From NCBI GenBank assembly GCA_020426595.1, contig JAGQPS010000001.1, forward strand, positions 15,882 to 63,361: 47,480 nucleotides of DNA, written 5' to 3'. Below the pieces are notes generated by a model. That model worked only from the letters and a program-made list of their open reading frames with translations, did no database searches and had not been told where the DNA came from. Source of the DNA: Planctomycetales bacterium. GTDB lineage: Bacteria > Planctomycetota > Planctomycetia > Pirellulales > Pirellulaceae. A program made the position numbers and the translations under genes. The first letter of the stretch is position 1. Every line of letters begins with the position of its first letter. This document shows, one piece after another, positions 9,290 through 17,271 of the stretch.

Positions 9290-9297
9290 CCCCAAAA

Positions 9298-10086
9298 TTG
9301 AAAGGCGTTTCGATGTCGAGTGAGTCGACTCAGGAGACGGCCGCGCGATCGTCGGCGGAATCCGGTGGCTCGTATCACGGTTTGGAGCCGACGGAATCGC
9401 TCCTCCAGGAACTCGCCGAGATCAGCGAAGGACTCGAGGAATCCCACCCCCGCGAGATTCTGCGGTGGGCGATCGAGCGATTTGGCGAGCGGTTTACGAT
9501 GGCGACCGCGTTTGGTCCCGAAGGGATGTGCTTGCTCCACTGGATCGCGGAAATCGACCGAACGACCTCGGTGTTCAATCTCGACACGGGCTACCAATTC
9601 CAGGAAACGCTCGATCTGCGGGATCGAGTCGCCCGCAAATACGGGCTCGAGGTCGAGCTCGTCAGGCCGAGCACGACGGTCGAGCAATATGAACAACTCA
9701 ATGGCGGACCGGTTTACGCGACCGACCCGACTCGTTGCTGCCAGGAACGCAAGATCTCATTGATCAAGGGAGCGGTCGCGGGAAAGCACATCTGGGCCAG
9801 CGCGATTCGCCGCGACCAAACGGCCGACCGGGCCCGAGTACCGATTGTTGGCTGGGACAAGAAGTTTCAGCTGATCAAGGTCAGCCCGCTGGCGAATTGG
9901 TCCAAAGCCCAGGTATGGCAGACGATCTTGGAGCACGACATCCCCTATAATCCGCTGCACGATCAGGGCTATTCCAGCATTGGCTGCTGGCCTTGCACCC
10001 GAGCGATTATGCTGGGGGAGGATGAACGCGCGGGGCGTTGGAGTGGCTCGCAGAAAACCGAATGCGGCCTCCACTCCAACGATTGA
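9298..10086 (+). CDS. cysH: Assimilatory APS reductase (thioredoxin-dependent, 4Fe-4S type)
   Basis: 262 residues from TTG 9298 (257 from ATG 9313). It belongs to the PAPS/APS reductase family: a nucleotide-binding core with the P-loop-like MATAFGPEGMCLL and NLDTGYQFQETL, then SAIRRDQTADRA. CC at 147-148 and CxxC at 230-233 match the pattern that binds the 4Fe-4S cluster in APS reductases and is absent from E. coli-type PAPS reductase. The catalytic Cys is probably C256 in the near-terminal ECGLH. It would reduce adenylyl sulfate to sulfite in the cytoplasm, the key step of sulfate assimilation. An Rrf2 gene follows within 33 bases, so they form an operon. Confidence 0.9.
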   Translation: MKGVSMSSESTQETAARSSAESGGSYHGLEPTESLLQELAEISEGLEESHPREILRWAIERFGERFTMATAFGPEGMCLLHWIAEIDRTTSVFNLDTGYQFQETLDLRDRVARKYGLEVELVRPSTTVEQYEQLNGGPVYATDPTRCCQERKISLIKGAVAGKHIWASAIRRDQTADRARVPIVGWDKKFQLIKVSPLANWSKAQVWQTILEHDIPYNPLHDQGYSSIGCWPCTRAIMLGEDERAGRWSGSQKTECGLHSND

Positions 10087-10106
10087 TCGCCCCGTGAACG
10101 CCGCAT

Positions 10107-10112
10107 GAGGAG
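10107..10112 (+). promoter_or_regulatory. Ribosome binding site favouring a TTG start for the Rrf2 gene
   Basis: GAGGAG lies 7 bases before TTG 10120. That start gives the N-terminus expected for Rrf2 proteins; the ATG at 10105 has no site of its own. Confidence 0.6.
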
Positions 10113-10119
10113 CGCGCTG

Positions 10120-10545
10120 TTGAATCTTTCGGCCAAGACCGAGTACGCCTGCATCGCGATGGTCGAGCTGGCGTTGCGCCATCAGGGCACCGATCCGGTG
10201 CGAGTCAAGGCGATCGCCGATCGGCACGGCGTGCCGCCACGGTTCCTGGTGCAGATACTCCTGCAGCTCAAGGGAGCGGGCATGGTCGCGAGCACGCGAG
10301 GAGCCGCGGGAGGCTATCAGCTGGCTCGCAACCCCGAGGAGATCACGCTCGCGGACATCATCGAAGTGATTGAAGGGCGCCCATCGGACTTCTTGAAGAA
10401 CGTCGAGGAGACTCGCGTGGTGACCGAATTGCGGCGTACCTGGCAGCAAGCAAGCAACGCCAAGCAGGCGGTCCTCAGCGACACCACGTTGGCCGATCTC
10501 GTCGCACGCATTGGGCCTCACGCCGAGCCGATGTACTACATCTAA
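10120..10545 (+). CDS. Rrf2-family transcriptional regulator, CymR-like
   Basis: 141 residues from TTG 10120 (146 from ATG 10105). The N-terminus NLSAKTEYACIAMVELAL matches the family opening (LSxKxxYAxxAxxxLA), followed by a winged helix with IADRHGVPPRFLVQILLQLK as recognition region and the wing STRGAAGGYQLAR. The three clustered cysteines that bind Fe-S in IscR or NsrR are absent; the only Cys is near residue 10. This fits the cluster-free CymR branch, which represses sulfur and cysteine genes in Firmicutes. Linkage to APS reductase supports a sulfur-assimilation role, possibly acting at the palindrome at 8974. Target and effector are inference. Confidence 0.85.
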   Translation: MNLSAKTEYACIAMVELALRHQGTDPVRVKAIADRHGVPPRFLVQILLQLKGAGMVASTRGAAGGYQLARNPEEITLADIIEVIEGRPSDFLKNVEETRVVTELRRTWQQASNAKQAVLSDTTLADLVARIGPHAEPMYYI

Positions 10546-10805
10546 GGCTATCTAGGCTCGCCACGACCGAGCCCCGATTCCACTCGCCCGCCATTTTCCT
10601 CGCACGTTTGCCACCGGCTGCTTGAGGTATCGCGAGGCCGTGATTTCGGCGTTGCCCGTTTCGCGGCCTTTGCACTAGACTCCGGGGTCTCCGCGAAAGG
10701 TCCGTAGGCAGTCACGCCTATGGCTCGCTCGTCGTTTGCTCCCCAGCGTTGTCGAATGTCATGCCGGTCCAACCGTCTCTTTGAGGTGACGGCGGTCATT
10801 CACCA

Positions 10806-11834
10806 ATGGCTCCAAGGAATGGAATCCCTGGCATGGAAGCCCCCTATGTTTCTCTCGTCATCCCCGTGATGAACGAGATTGAAAACGTTCGTCCGCTCTA
10901 CGACGCCTTGGTGAAGGCGATCGAGGCCATTGGACGACCGACCGAAATGGTGCTCGTCGATGATGGATCGACCGACGGCACGGTGGAGTCGCTCGAGGAG
11001 ATCGCGGCGGAAGACCCACGGCTCAAGCTCATCGTCCTGCGGCGCAACTACGGCCAGACGGCCGCGATGAAAGCGGGTATCGACTTTGCGTCGGGAGAGA
11101 TCATCGTCACGCTCGACGGCGATCTGCAAAACGACCCGTCCGATATCCCGATGATGATCGAGCATATCGAGAACGGCTACGACCTCGTGCATGGCTGGCG
11201 ACGCAACCGGCAGGATACGTTCCTCACCCGCAAGCTTCCCTCCCGCTGCGCGAACTGGTTGATCTCTCGTTCGACGGGATTCCCAATTCACGATCTCGGC
11301 TGCACGCTCAAGGCGATTCGGGCCGACATCGCGAAGGAACTGGAACTCTACGGCGAGATGCACCGGTTCATTCCGATCCTCGCGCACATGCGTGGGGCTC
11401 GTTGCATCGAAGTCGTGACCAAACACCACGCCCGAGTCGCCGGTCAAACCAAGTATGGTCTCGGACGCACGTTTCGAGTCGTGCTGGACCTGATGACCGT
11501 CAGCTATCTGCAACGGTACTTCGCGAGCCCGATGAAGCTCTTTGGCATGGTGGGATTGCTCAGCGCCATGATCAGCGTCGCGGCCGGTCTCGGCGCGGGG
11601 GCCATGAAGCTGTTCGCCTCGGTCGATCTCACCGGCAACCCGCTGCTGTGGCTCACGATGCTCGCCGGCATCGCGTCCATTCAGTTCTTTAGTTTGGGCT
11701 TGCTCGGAGAAGTCAACGCGCGGATCTATTACGCCCAAGAGGGACGCCGCAACTACACCGTGCGGCGAACCCTGAACTACGGCCTCGCGCCTCGTGTGCT
11801 CAACACCGAACCTTCCCGGTCAAAAGCAGCCTGA
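10806..11834 (+). CDS. Family 2 glycosyltransferase with two C-terminal membrane helices (GtrB/ArnC type)
   Basis: 342 residues from ATG 10806; ATG 10833 is a plausible alternative since the fold begins at [11 protein letters not shown]. The GT-A domain shows [11 protein letters not shown] near 49-59 (nucleotide-sugar binding) and the DxD-like LDGDLQNDP near 103-111 (metal). Residues about 238-260 and 278-305 are hydrophobic and form the two helices typical of polyprenyl-phosphate glycosyltransferases. Such enzymes load a sugar from a nucleotide donor onto undecaprenyl phosphate at the inner membrane for surface glycan modification. Sugar unknown. It converges on the RND permease gene with a 9-base gap and no visible terminator. 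Confidence 0.88.
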   Translation: MAPRNGIPGMEAPYVSLVIPVMNEIENVRPLYDALVKAIEAIGRPTEMVLVDDGSTDGTVESLEEIAAEDPRLKLIVLRRNYGQTAAMKAGIDFASGEIIVTLDGDLQNDPSDIPMMIEHIENGYDLVHGWRRNRQDTFLTRKLPSRCANWLISRSTGFPIHDLGCTLKAIRADIAKELELYGEMHRFIPILAHMRGARCIEVVTKHHARVAGQTKYGLGRTFRVVLDLMTVSYLQRYFASPMKLFGMVGLLSAMISVAAGLGAGAMKLFASVDLTGNPLLWLTMLAGIASIQFFSLGLLGEVNARIYYAQEGRRNYTVRRTLNYGLAPRVLNTEPSRSKAA

Positions 11835-11843
11835 GCCTCGCCG

Positions 11844-14800
11844 CTACACGTGGCCACCCGCGGAAAACGGCGTGCCGCCGTCATTCGCGGGTTTCGGTTC
11901 GCCGGTCCAGCCAAGAAGTCCAACCACGCGCAGTTGGAGTCTCATGGCCAGACTGAACAAGGCCGGCACGAGCACGAGCGTGAAGAACGTCGAGACCATC
12001 AGGCCTCCCAGCAACACAGCGCCCAGTCCGCGATAGAGTTCGCTTCCGGCGCCCGGGAAGAAGACGAGCGGAGCCAATCCGATCACGGTGGTCAGCGTCG
12101 TCATGAAGATCGGTCGAATACGAGTCCGCACGCTTTCGATCACCGCGTCGTCGATCGACTGGTTCTCCTCGCGGATCAACACCAGAGCTTGATGGACGAT
12201 CAGGATCGCGTTGTTGACCACGGTCCCGATCAAGATCACGAATCCGAGCATCGTCAACACATCGAGCGTTTGCGGCGGCTCGCCACGCGACATTAAGAGC
12301 AACGAAAGCGCCCGCAATCCCAACACGCCTCCCACCGCTCCGAGCGGCACGCTCACGATGATGACGAGCGGATGGAGCCACGACTCAAAGAGCGCGGCCA
12401 TCAGCAAGTAGGTCACCAGAAGCGCGATCACCACGTTCCAGCGCAGTTCGATCCATGTGTCGCGGAGCTTATCGGCGGTACCGCTGAGCCCGATACGCAC
12501 GTCGTCCGGCAAGTTCCCGCTGGCCAACATCGGGTTGACGACTTCGTTCTCGATCGCCGCGATCGCATCCGCGAGCGGCATCTCCACCGGTGGAGTCACG
12601 GTGATCGTGATGGCTCGGCGACGCTCTCGATGGTTGACCTGTTCGGGCCCCGCGCCCAAGTCCAAGGTCGCGATCGAGCTGAGCCGGACCGGTTCGGGCA
12701 ACTGGGGAGTCGCGACATAGCGACCATCGAGGTCCTGGGTCGAACCGACATAGCTGTCGCCGCCCCACACCACGAGGTCGATCTTATCACCTCCGATGAA
12801 GTAATCGCCGACATACGCTCCATCGATCAACGCATTGACCGCGTATCCCAGCGAGGCGTTATCGACTCCCATTTGGCTGGCGGTGTAGGGCTTGGCCACG
12901 ATTTGGTACTCGGGGTTGGCCAGATCGAGACTCGGATCGGGCCTCATCTGAGTCCCTTCGGCCGGCAGCGCGGCGCGACAGGCTCCCATCACTTGCCCGC
13001 CTAGGCCGACCAGGCCTTCAAGGTCGTTCCCCGTGATCTCGATATCGATCGCTCGACCACCGTTGAGACCTCGCTCGAAGAGACTCGTTTGGTTCGCGAC
13101 CACGAATGCTCCAGCGAACTGCCCCTGGAGCTTGGAACGAATGAGGTCCACTAGTTCACGAGCCCGCAGCGGATCCGCGCTGCGGAGTCCAACAAACAAA
13201 TTGCGCCCTCGCGCGACATAGAAAAAGTCGGCGATCGCCGGCTTCCCGTCGACTTCGTCAACGCCTGGTTCGATATCCCAATAGGGCTGAAGCTCGGCTT
13301 CCACCACCTCACCCATCGACTTCATGTGCTCGAGGTTGTAGCCGGGGGGCGGAAAGACAAGGCAGATGACCAAATTGCGATTGCCGTTGGGGAGGTACTC
13401 GACACTCGGCATGAGCCAATAGGTGCCAGCGAAGGCCGCCGCGATCAGAGTGCCACTCACGGCGAACTGTCGCCACATCGCCCCCTGCACGAAACGATTG
13501 AAGCCGATGATCGCGCCCGCGAAGAGACTGGCGAAGCGACGCGCGAACCTCTCGACTGGGTTGACCGCCTCTTCACGTTGCCGTGCGGTCTCGGCGCGAG
13601 CCTCGGCTGACGCGGCGGCATCATCCGTCGACTCACCCCGTTGCCCCAGGATTCGAGAAGCAGCCATCGGCACGACGATCACGCTGACGATCAAGCTGAG
13701 CCCGACGGCCGCGCTGATCGCGAGCGCGATGTCCGCGAACAACTGCCCCGCCTCACCTTGCAGGAAGACGATCGGCACGAACACGAATAGCGTGGTGAGC
13801 GTCGATGCGAGCACCGCTCCCCACACCTCCTTGGCGCCTCGCACCGCGGCGTTCCATGGGCTGTAGCCGAGTTGGTAATAGCGATAGATGTTCTCTAGCA
13901 CGACGACCGCGTTATCGACCAACATGCCGACCGCGAACGCCAACCCCGCCAGACTGATCACGTTGAGTGACCGCCCCAATCCATTGAGCATCAAGAACGT
14001 GCCGACGATGCTGATCGGAATAGCCATCGCCACGACCAGCGCGCCACGGGCGAACCACGTACCGACGCCGATGATCAGTAACAGCGTGACGACGAAGAAC
14101 CAGGGCGAGACGAACAGCGCGGCCACGGCGCTGCCAGCCAACAACGGTACGACAATCACCGTGCGGGCGTTGAGATGCAGGAACATCAACAACACGATCA
14201 CCGTCAACGCGGATCCGAGAATGATGTTCTGATTGACCAGTTGAATGCTCGAGCGGATGTACTCGGTTTCGTCGTACACCTGGGTCAACATCAGGCCGCG
14301 AGCTGGAAGTAGATTGGCGTTGAGGTCGGCCACGACCTCCTGCAAGCCTTCCATCACATCGAGCACGTTGGCGCCGGTCTCGCGCTGGACGTTGAGCGAG
14401 ATGTTCGACATGCCGAAACGTCGTACGAACCCGTCGGGCTTCTTGTGATCGAGCCGCACCTCGGCCACATCCTTGAGCAGCACTGGTTGCCCATCGGGGA
14501 TCGCCAGCACGACCTCCTCGACCTCTTGCAGATTCGTGAAACGGCCCAGCACGCGCACCGTGTAGCGGCGTTTACCTTCCCACAGATCGCCACCGCTCGT
14601 GTCGACGTTCTGTGCCCGCAGCCGGTCTCGAACGTTGGTGAGCGTGAGTCCCCGCGCGGCCAGGCGAGTCGGATCGACTAGCACTTGGAGTTCGGGGTCC
14701 CGGCCACCGAGCACGTTCGAATTGGCGACTCCGGAAACGCGTTCGAATCGAGACTCGATTTGATCCGAGGCGAACTTGCGTAGTCGAGTCACATCGATAT

Positions 14801-15401
14801 CGGGAGGGGCGAGCTCCGCGAGTTCGGGATACTGCGACGTGAGCTTGCGTAGTCGAACGAGAGCCAGCCCTTCATTTGGCGATTCGAGTACCGCATCGAT
14901 CGCGTCGCGATGTTGCGGGAACTTCTCTTGCGCGGCGAGCAACTCCTCGCGCGACGCCGGCTTCACGCTCAAGATAAACCAAGCAATCGGCGAGTTGGAC
15001 GAGTTGCTGGTGGTGATCACCGGCTTGTCCGCGTCGATGGGGTATTCACGCACCTGTTGCAAACGGCTGTTGACCTTGAGGACCGCCTCGTCCATGTCGG
15101 TGCCGACGGCGAACTCCATGACGACCGTGCCGGCCGAGTCGGTCGACTGCGAACTCATCTTGGTCACGCCCTCGACGCTCTGGAGCTGCTCCTCCTGAGG
15201 CTGGACGATCTCGCGTTCGATCTCTTGAGGGCTGGCGCCCGGCCAACGAGTCTCGACGCTGATGGTCGGCCGTTCGACTTCCGGCGTGAGCTGCATCGGC
15301 ATGCGAAAGATCGAAATGACGCCGAACAAAACCAGCAAGATGACGCCCACGGCGACCTTCACTGGATTGCGAACAAAGGACTCAATCGGATGCATGGACA
15401 T
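11844..15401 (-). CDS. RND efflux permease (AcrB/HAE type) with two insertions
   Basis: 1185 residues, longer than the roughly 1040 of AcrB. It begins with the first helix (VKVAVGVILLVLFGVISIF) and PGASPQEIEREI, and contains the fourth-helix signature GMLVDNAVVVLENI with D496 and N497, so the usual Asp pair is reduced to one Asp. Two segments exceed the AcrB plan: a charged helical insert at about 143-205 in the first porter half, and an extra hydrophobic stretch at about 413-452 between the first transmembrane helices after the porter domain. The protein should drive substrate-proton antiport from the inner membrane with the adaptor upstream. An AAGGGA site suits the second ATG (15395). No outer-membrane channel gene is nearby. 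Confidence 0.92.
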   Translation of the reverse strand: MSMHPIESFVRNPVKVAVGVILLVLFGVISIFRMPMQLTPEVERPTISVETRWPGASPQEIEREIVQPQEEQLQSVEGVTKMSSQSTDSAGTVVMEFAVGTDMDEAVLKVNSRLQQVREYPIDADKPVITTSNSSNSPIAWFILSVKPASREELLAAQEKFPQHRDAIDAVLESPNEGLALVRLRKLTSQYPELAELAPPDIDVTRLRKFASDQIESRFERVSGVANSNVLGGRDPELQVLVDPTRLAARGLTLTNVRDRLRAQNVDTSGGDLWEGKRRYTVRVLGRFTNLQEVEEVVLAIPDGQPVLLKDVAEVRLDHKKPDGFVRRFGMSNISLNVQRETGANVLDVMEGLQEVVADLNANLLPARGLMLTQVYDETEYIRSSIQLVNQNIILGSALTVIVLLMFLHLNARTVIVVPLLAGSAVAALFVSPWFFVVTLLLIIGVGTWFARGALVVAMAIPISIVGTFLMLNGLGRSLNVISLAGLAFAVGMLVDNAVVVLENIYRYYQLGYSPWNAAVRGAKEVWGAVLASTLTTLFVFVPIVFLQGEAGQLFADIALAISAAVGLSLIVSVIVVPMAASRILGQRGESTDDAAASAEARAETARQREEAVNPVERFARRFASLFAGAIIGFNRFVQGAMWRQFAVSGTLIAAAFAGTYWLMPSVEYLPNGNRNLVICLVFPPPGYNLEHMKSMGEVVEAELQPYWDIEPGVDEVDGKPAIADFFYVARGRNLFVGLRSADPLRARELVDLIRSKLQGQFAGAFVVANQTSLFERGLNGGRAIDIEITGNDLEGLVGLGGQVMGACRAALPAEGTQMRPDPSLDLANPEYQIVAKPYTASQMGVDNASLGYAVNALIDGAYVGDYFIGGDKIDLVVWGGDSYVGSTQDLDGRYVATPQLPEPVRLSSIATLDLGAGPEQVNHRERRRAITITVTPPVEMPLADAIAAIENEVVNPMLASGNLPDDVRIGLSGTADKLRDTWIELRWNVVIALLVTYLLMAALFESWLHPLVIIVSVPLGAVGGVLGLRALSLLLMSRGEPPQTLDVLTMLGFVILIGTVVNNAILIVHQALVLIREENQSIDDAVIESVRTRIRPIFMTTLTTVIGLAPLVFFPGAGSELYRGLGAVLLGGLMVSTFFTLVLVPALFSLAMRLQLRVVGLLGWTGEPKPANDGGTPFSAGGHV

Positions 15402-15528
15402 TTCCCTTGGCGGCCTGTTCCTTACCGATCCCTCGCTAACATCGGATGGGATTGGCGAGCGGGCGTGATGGACCTAATCAGGTCACCACGCACTCGGTCC
15501 GCCAATGCGACTCACGTCGACGCTTGGG

Positions 15529-16902
15529 TTACTGGTCCGTGCCCGAGGAAGTCGCTTCGCTGGCGGGCAGGGACGTGGCGGGCGGATCGACCGCGCGCTC
15601 GGACAAGATCTGCAGCGTTTGGCCAGGACGCAATCGTTCATTCCCTTCGACCACGACTCGCTGGTTGGCGGAAAGCTCTCCCTGCACCACGATCAGATTG
15701 CCAACCGCGGTTCCCAAGGTCACGGGGACCGGCTTGGCGACCAAACCATCAGCGGTTTCCTGCGCGACGACAACAATCGGCGATCGGCCTCCGAGTACCA
15801 AGGCATCCTTGGGAACCAACGTTCGCGGCCCAGGAGCACCGACCGGCAACGTCGCCCGAGCCAACATGCCGGTCCCCAGTCGTCGATGAGCGCCGACACG
15901 CGGATTGTCGACTCGAATCAACACGGGAAACGAGCGAGAACGAGGATCGGCTTGTGGCACGATGCGATGCAAACGTCCGATCATCGCCTCGCCGGGCAAT
16001 GCGTCGACCGTGACCAAGACATCGGCCGAAGCCTCGCCATCCTCGGCGTTGGTTAGATAGTTGTGCAGACTGGCGATATGTTCCTCGGGAACGAAGACGC
16101 GAATCTCGAGCGGATCAAGTTCCACGATCTCCGCCACGACTTGCCCGCGCGCCACCCAGTCTCCAATCTCCGCTCCTTGTCGCACGACCACACCAGTGAA
16201 TGGCGCGCGAATCGTGTGTTTGGATAGTTGATCCTCGAGCTTCGAGACCTCGGCTTCCTGGGCCGTCACGCGTGACTGGAGTTGCGATAGGCGCAGTTGC
16301 AGGATCGCGTCGAAGCGTCGGAGTTCCGCGGCGGTCGCGAGCTGACGTTGCTTGGCGATCTCGAGGTTCGCGATCGCTTCGTCGTACTGCTCCTTGGTCA
16401 CGGTCCCTTGACGTTCATACAGAGCTTCGGTGAGGTCGAACTTGCGCTGAGCCAATTGCACGGACGCGACCGCTTCCTCATGCGTGGCTTGCAACAAGGC
16501 GCGATCCTCGGGGTGGCTTTGCTCCAATTCAACGAGCAGCAATTGGCGATTCTCAAGCTCGGCTTTCGCGGCGTCGAGTTCACGCTCGATCGTCTCGGTC
16601 TTGAGCTGCACGAGCGGAGGCGATGGTTCGCCTTCAACGTACGTGATCTCATCACCTTCCTCCGCGAACATCTCGCGGACTCGACCATCGACCGCGCTGC
16701 CAACCACGGTGACTCGAGCGCCTTCGGTCGCTCCCACGAAGCTGGCTCCCAACGGAAGCTCGGATTCCAGGACGGGAGAAACGACGACGATCGCCGGCGG
16801 CTGAGCCGGTTGGGCGAAGGCGGTCGATCCGATGGAAAACATCGAACCGCCGAGGACGAGCAGGGCGACCAGCGTGCGCTGCAGAGGACTCATCATGAGC
16901 AT
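15529..16902 (-). CDS. RND efflux periplasmic adaptor (HlyD/MFP family)
   Basis: 457 residues from ATG 16902 (in-frame ATGs at 16896 and 16893 are alternatives). The open frame continues upstream but without domain character, whereas MMSPLQRTLVALLVLGG...TAFAQ is a good signal peptide. It has a split lipoyl/barrel domain (GRVREMFAEEGDEI ... HTIRAPFTGVVVRQGAEIGDWV), a long alpha-hairpin rich in Glu, Gln and Ala in between (about 85-200), and beta-barrel and membrane-proximal domains. Adaptors of this family bridge the RND pump and an outer-membrane channel. The permease gene follows after 127 bases, so the two are probably one transcript. Confidence 0.9.
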   Translation of the reverse strand: MLMMSPLQRTLVALLVLGGSMFSIGSTAFAQPAQPPAIVVVSPVLESELPLGASFVGATEGARVTVVGSAVDGRVREMFAEEGDEITYVEGEPSPPLVQLKTETIERELDAAKAELENRQLLLVELEQSHPEDRALLQATHEEAVASVQLAQRKFDLTEALYERQGTVTKEQYDEAIANLEIAKQRQLATAAELRRFDAILQLRLSQLQSRVTAQEAEVSKLEDQLSKHTIRAPFTGVVVRQGAEIGDWVARGQVVAEIVELDPLEIRVFVPEEHIASLHNYLTNAEDGEASADVLVTVDALPGEAMIGRLHRIVPQADPRSRSFPVLIRVDNPRVGAHRRLGTGMLARATLPVGAPGPRTLVPKDALVLGGRSPIVVVAQETADGLVAKPVPVTLGTAVGNLIVVQGELSANQRVVVEGNERLRPGQTLQILSERAVDPPATSLPASEATSSGTDQ

Positions 16903-17271
16903 CCGAATGACAGAGGAAAGTCGGTGCGGTTCGACACTCGGGCAGGAGCTCTTATTTGAGCCGCGTGCGAACTCGGCGAAGGGCGGGTAATCCGTCGATT
17001 GTAATCCAAGCTGGGCCGGCGAGTCATGCGCCAACCAAGTTTGAAAGGGAGAGGCGGACCATGCCTGATTGCTCGGTCCTCCAAGATCGAGGCAAGCGTG
17101 AATCGCGACAACCACCTTTGCCCCAAACCGGCGACTTGAAATGCCGATGGATCGAGTGGTTTCGCCGGATGAGAAACTCAATGCCGCCAACAGCAATGGC
17201 CGCCCCCAGGGGACGGCCATTACTCGATTCACGCGTTCCGCGATTCATGCCGGGAATGGCATGCCGGTTCG
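16903..17271. other. Intergenic region upstream of the efflux operon
   Basis: 369 bases between the adaptor start and the stop of the secretin-N protein gene, both on the minus strand. It holds the hairpin at 17195-17221 and presumably the efflux promoter; I see no gene. Confidence 0.55.
17195..17221 (-). terminator. Possible terminator of the secretin-N protein gene
   Basis: AATGGCCG (17195-17202) pairs perfectly with CGGCCATT (17214-17221), with a C-run/G-run inner loop that can extend the stem. It lies about 50 bases after the gene's stop. There is no strong U-tract. Confidence 0.4.

Larger units (their letters stand above)
8653..9297. other. Intergenic region between divergent rpsB and APS reductase
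   Basis: About 645 bases without a convincing gene. The APS reductase frame stays open back to 8992, but the residues before 9298 have low-complexity, non-domain character. The region holds the nested palindrome at 8974-8997 and an AT-rich stretch to about 9015. Confidence 0.55.

Noticed and set aside
8992..9297. Upstream extension of the APS reductase (TTG 8992 or ATG 9061)
   Set aside because: The added residues have no domain, and AGGAGG fits the start at 9298. An early start would also put the palindrome inside or at the edge of the gene.
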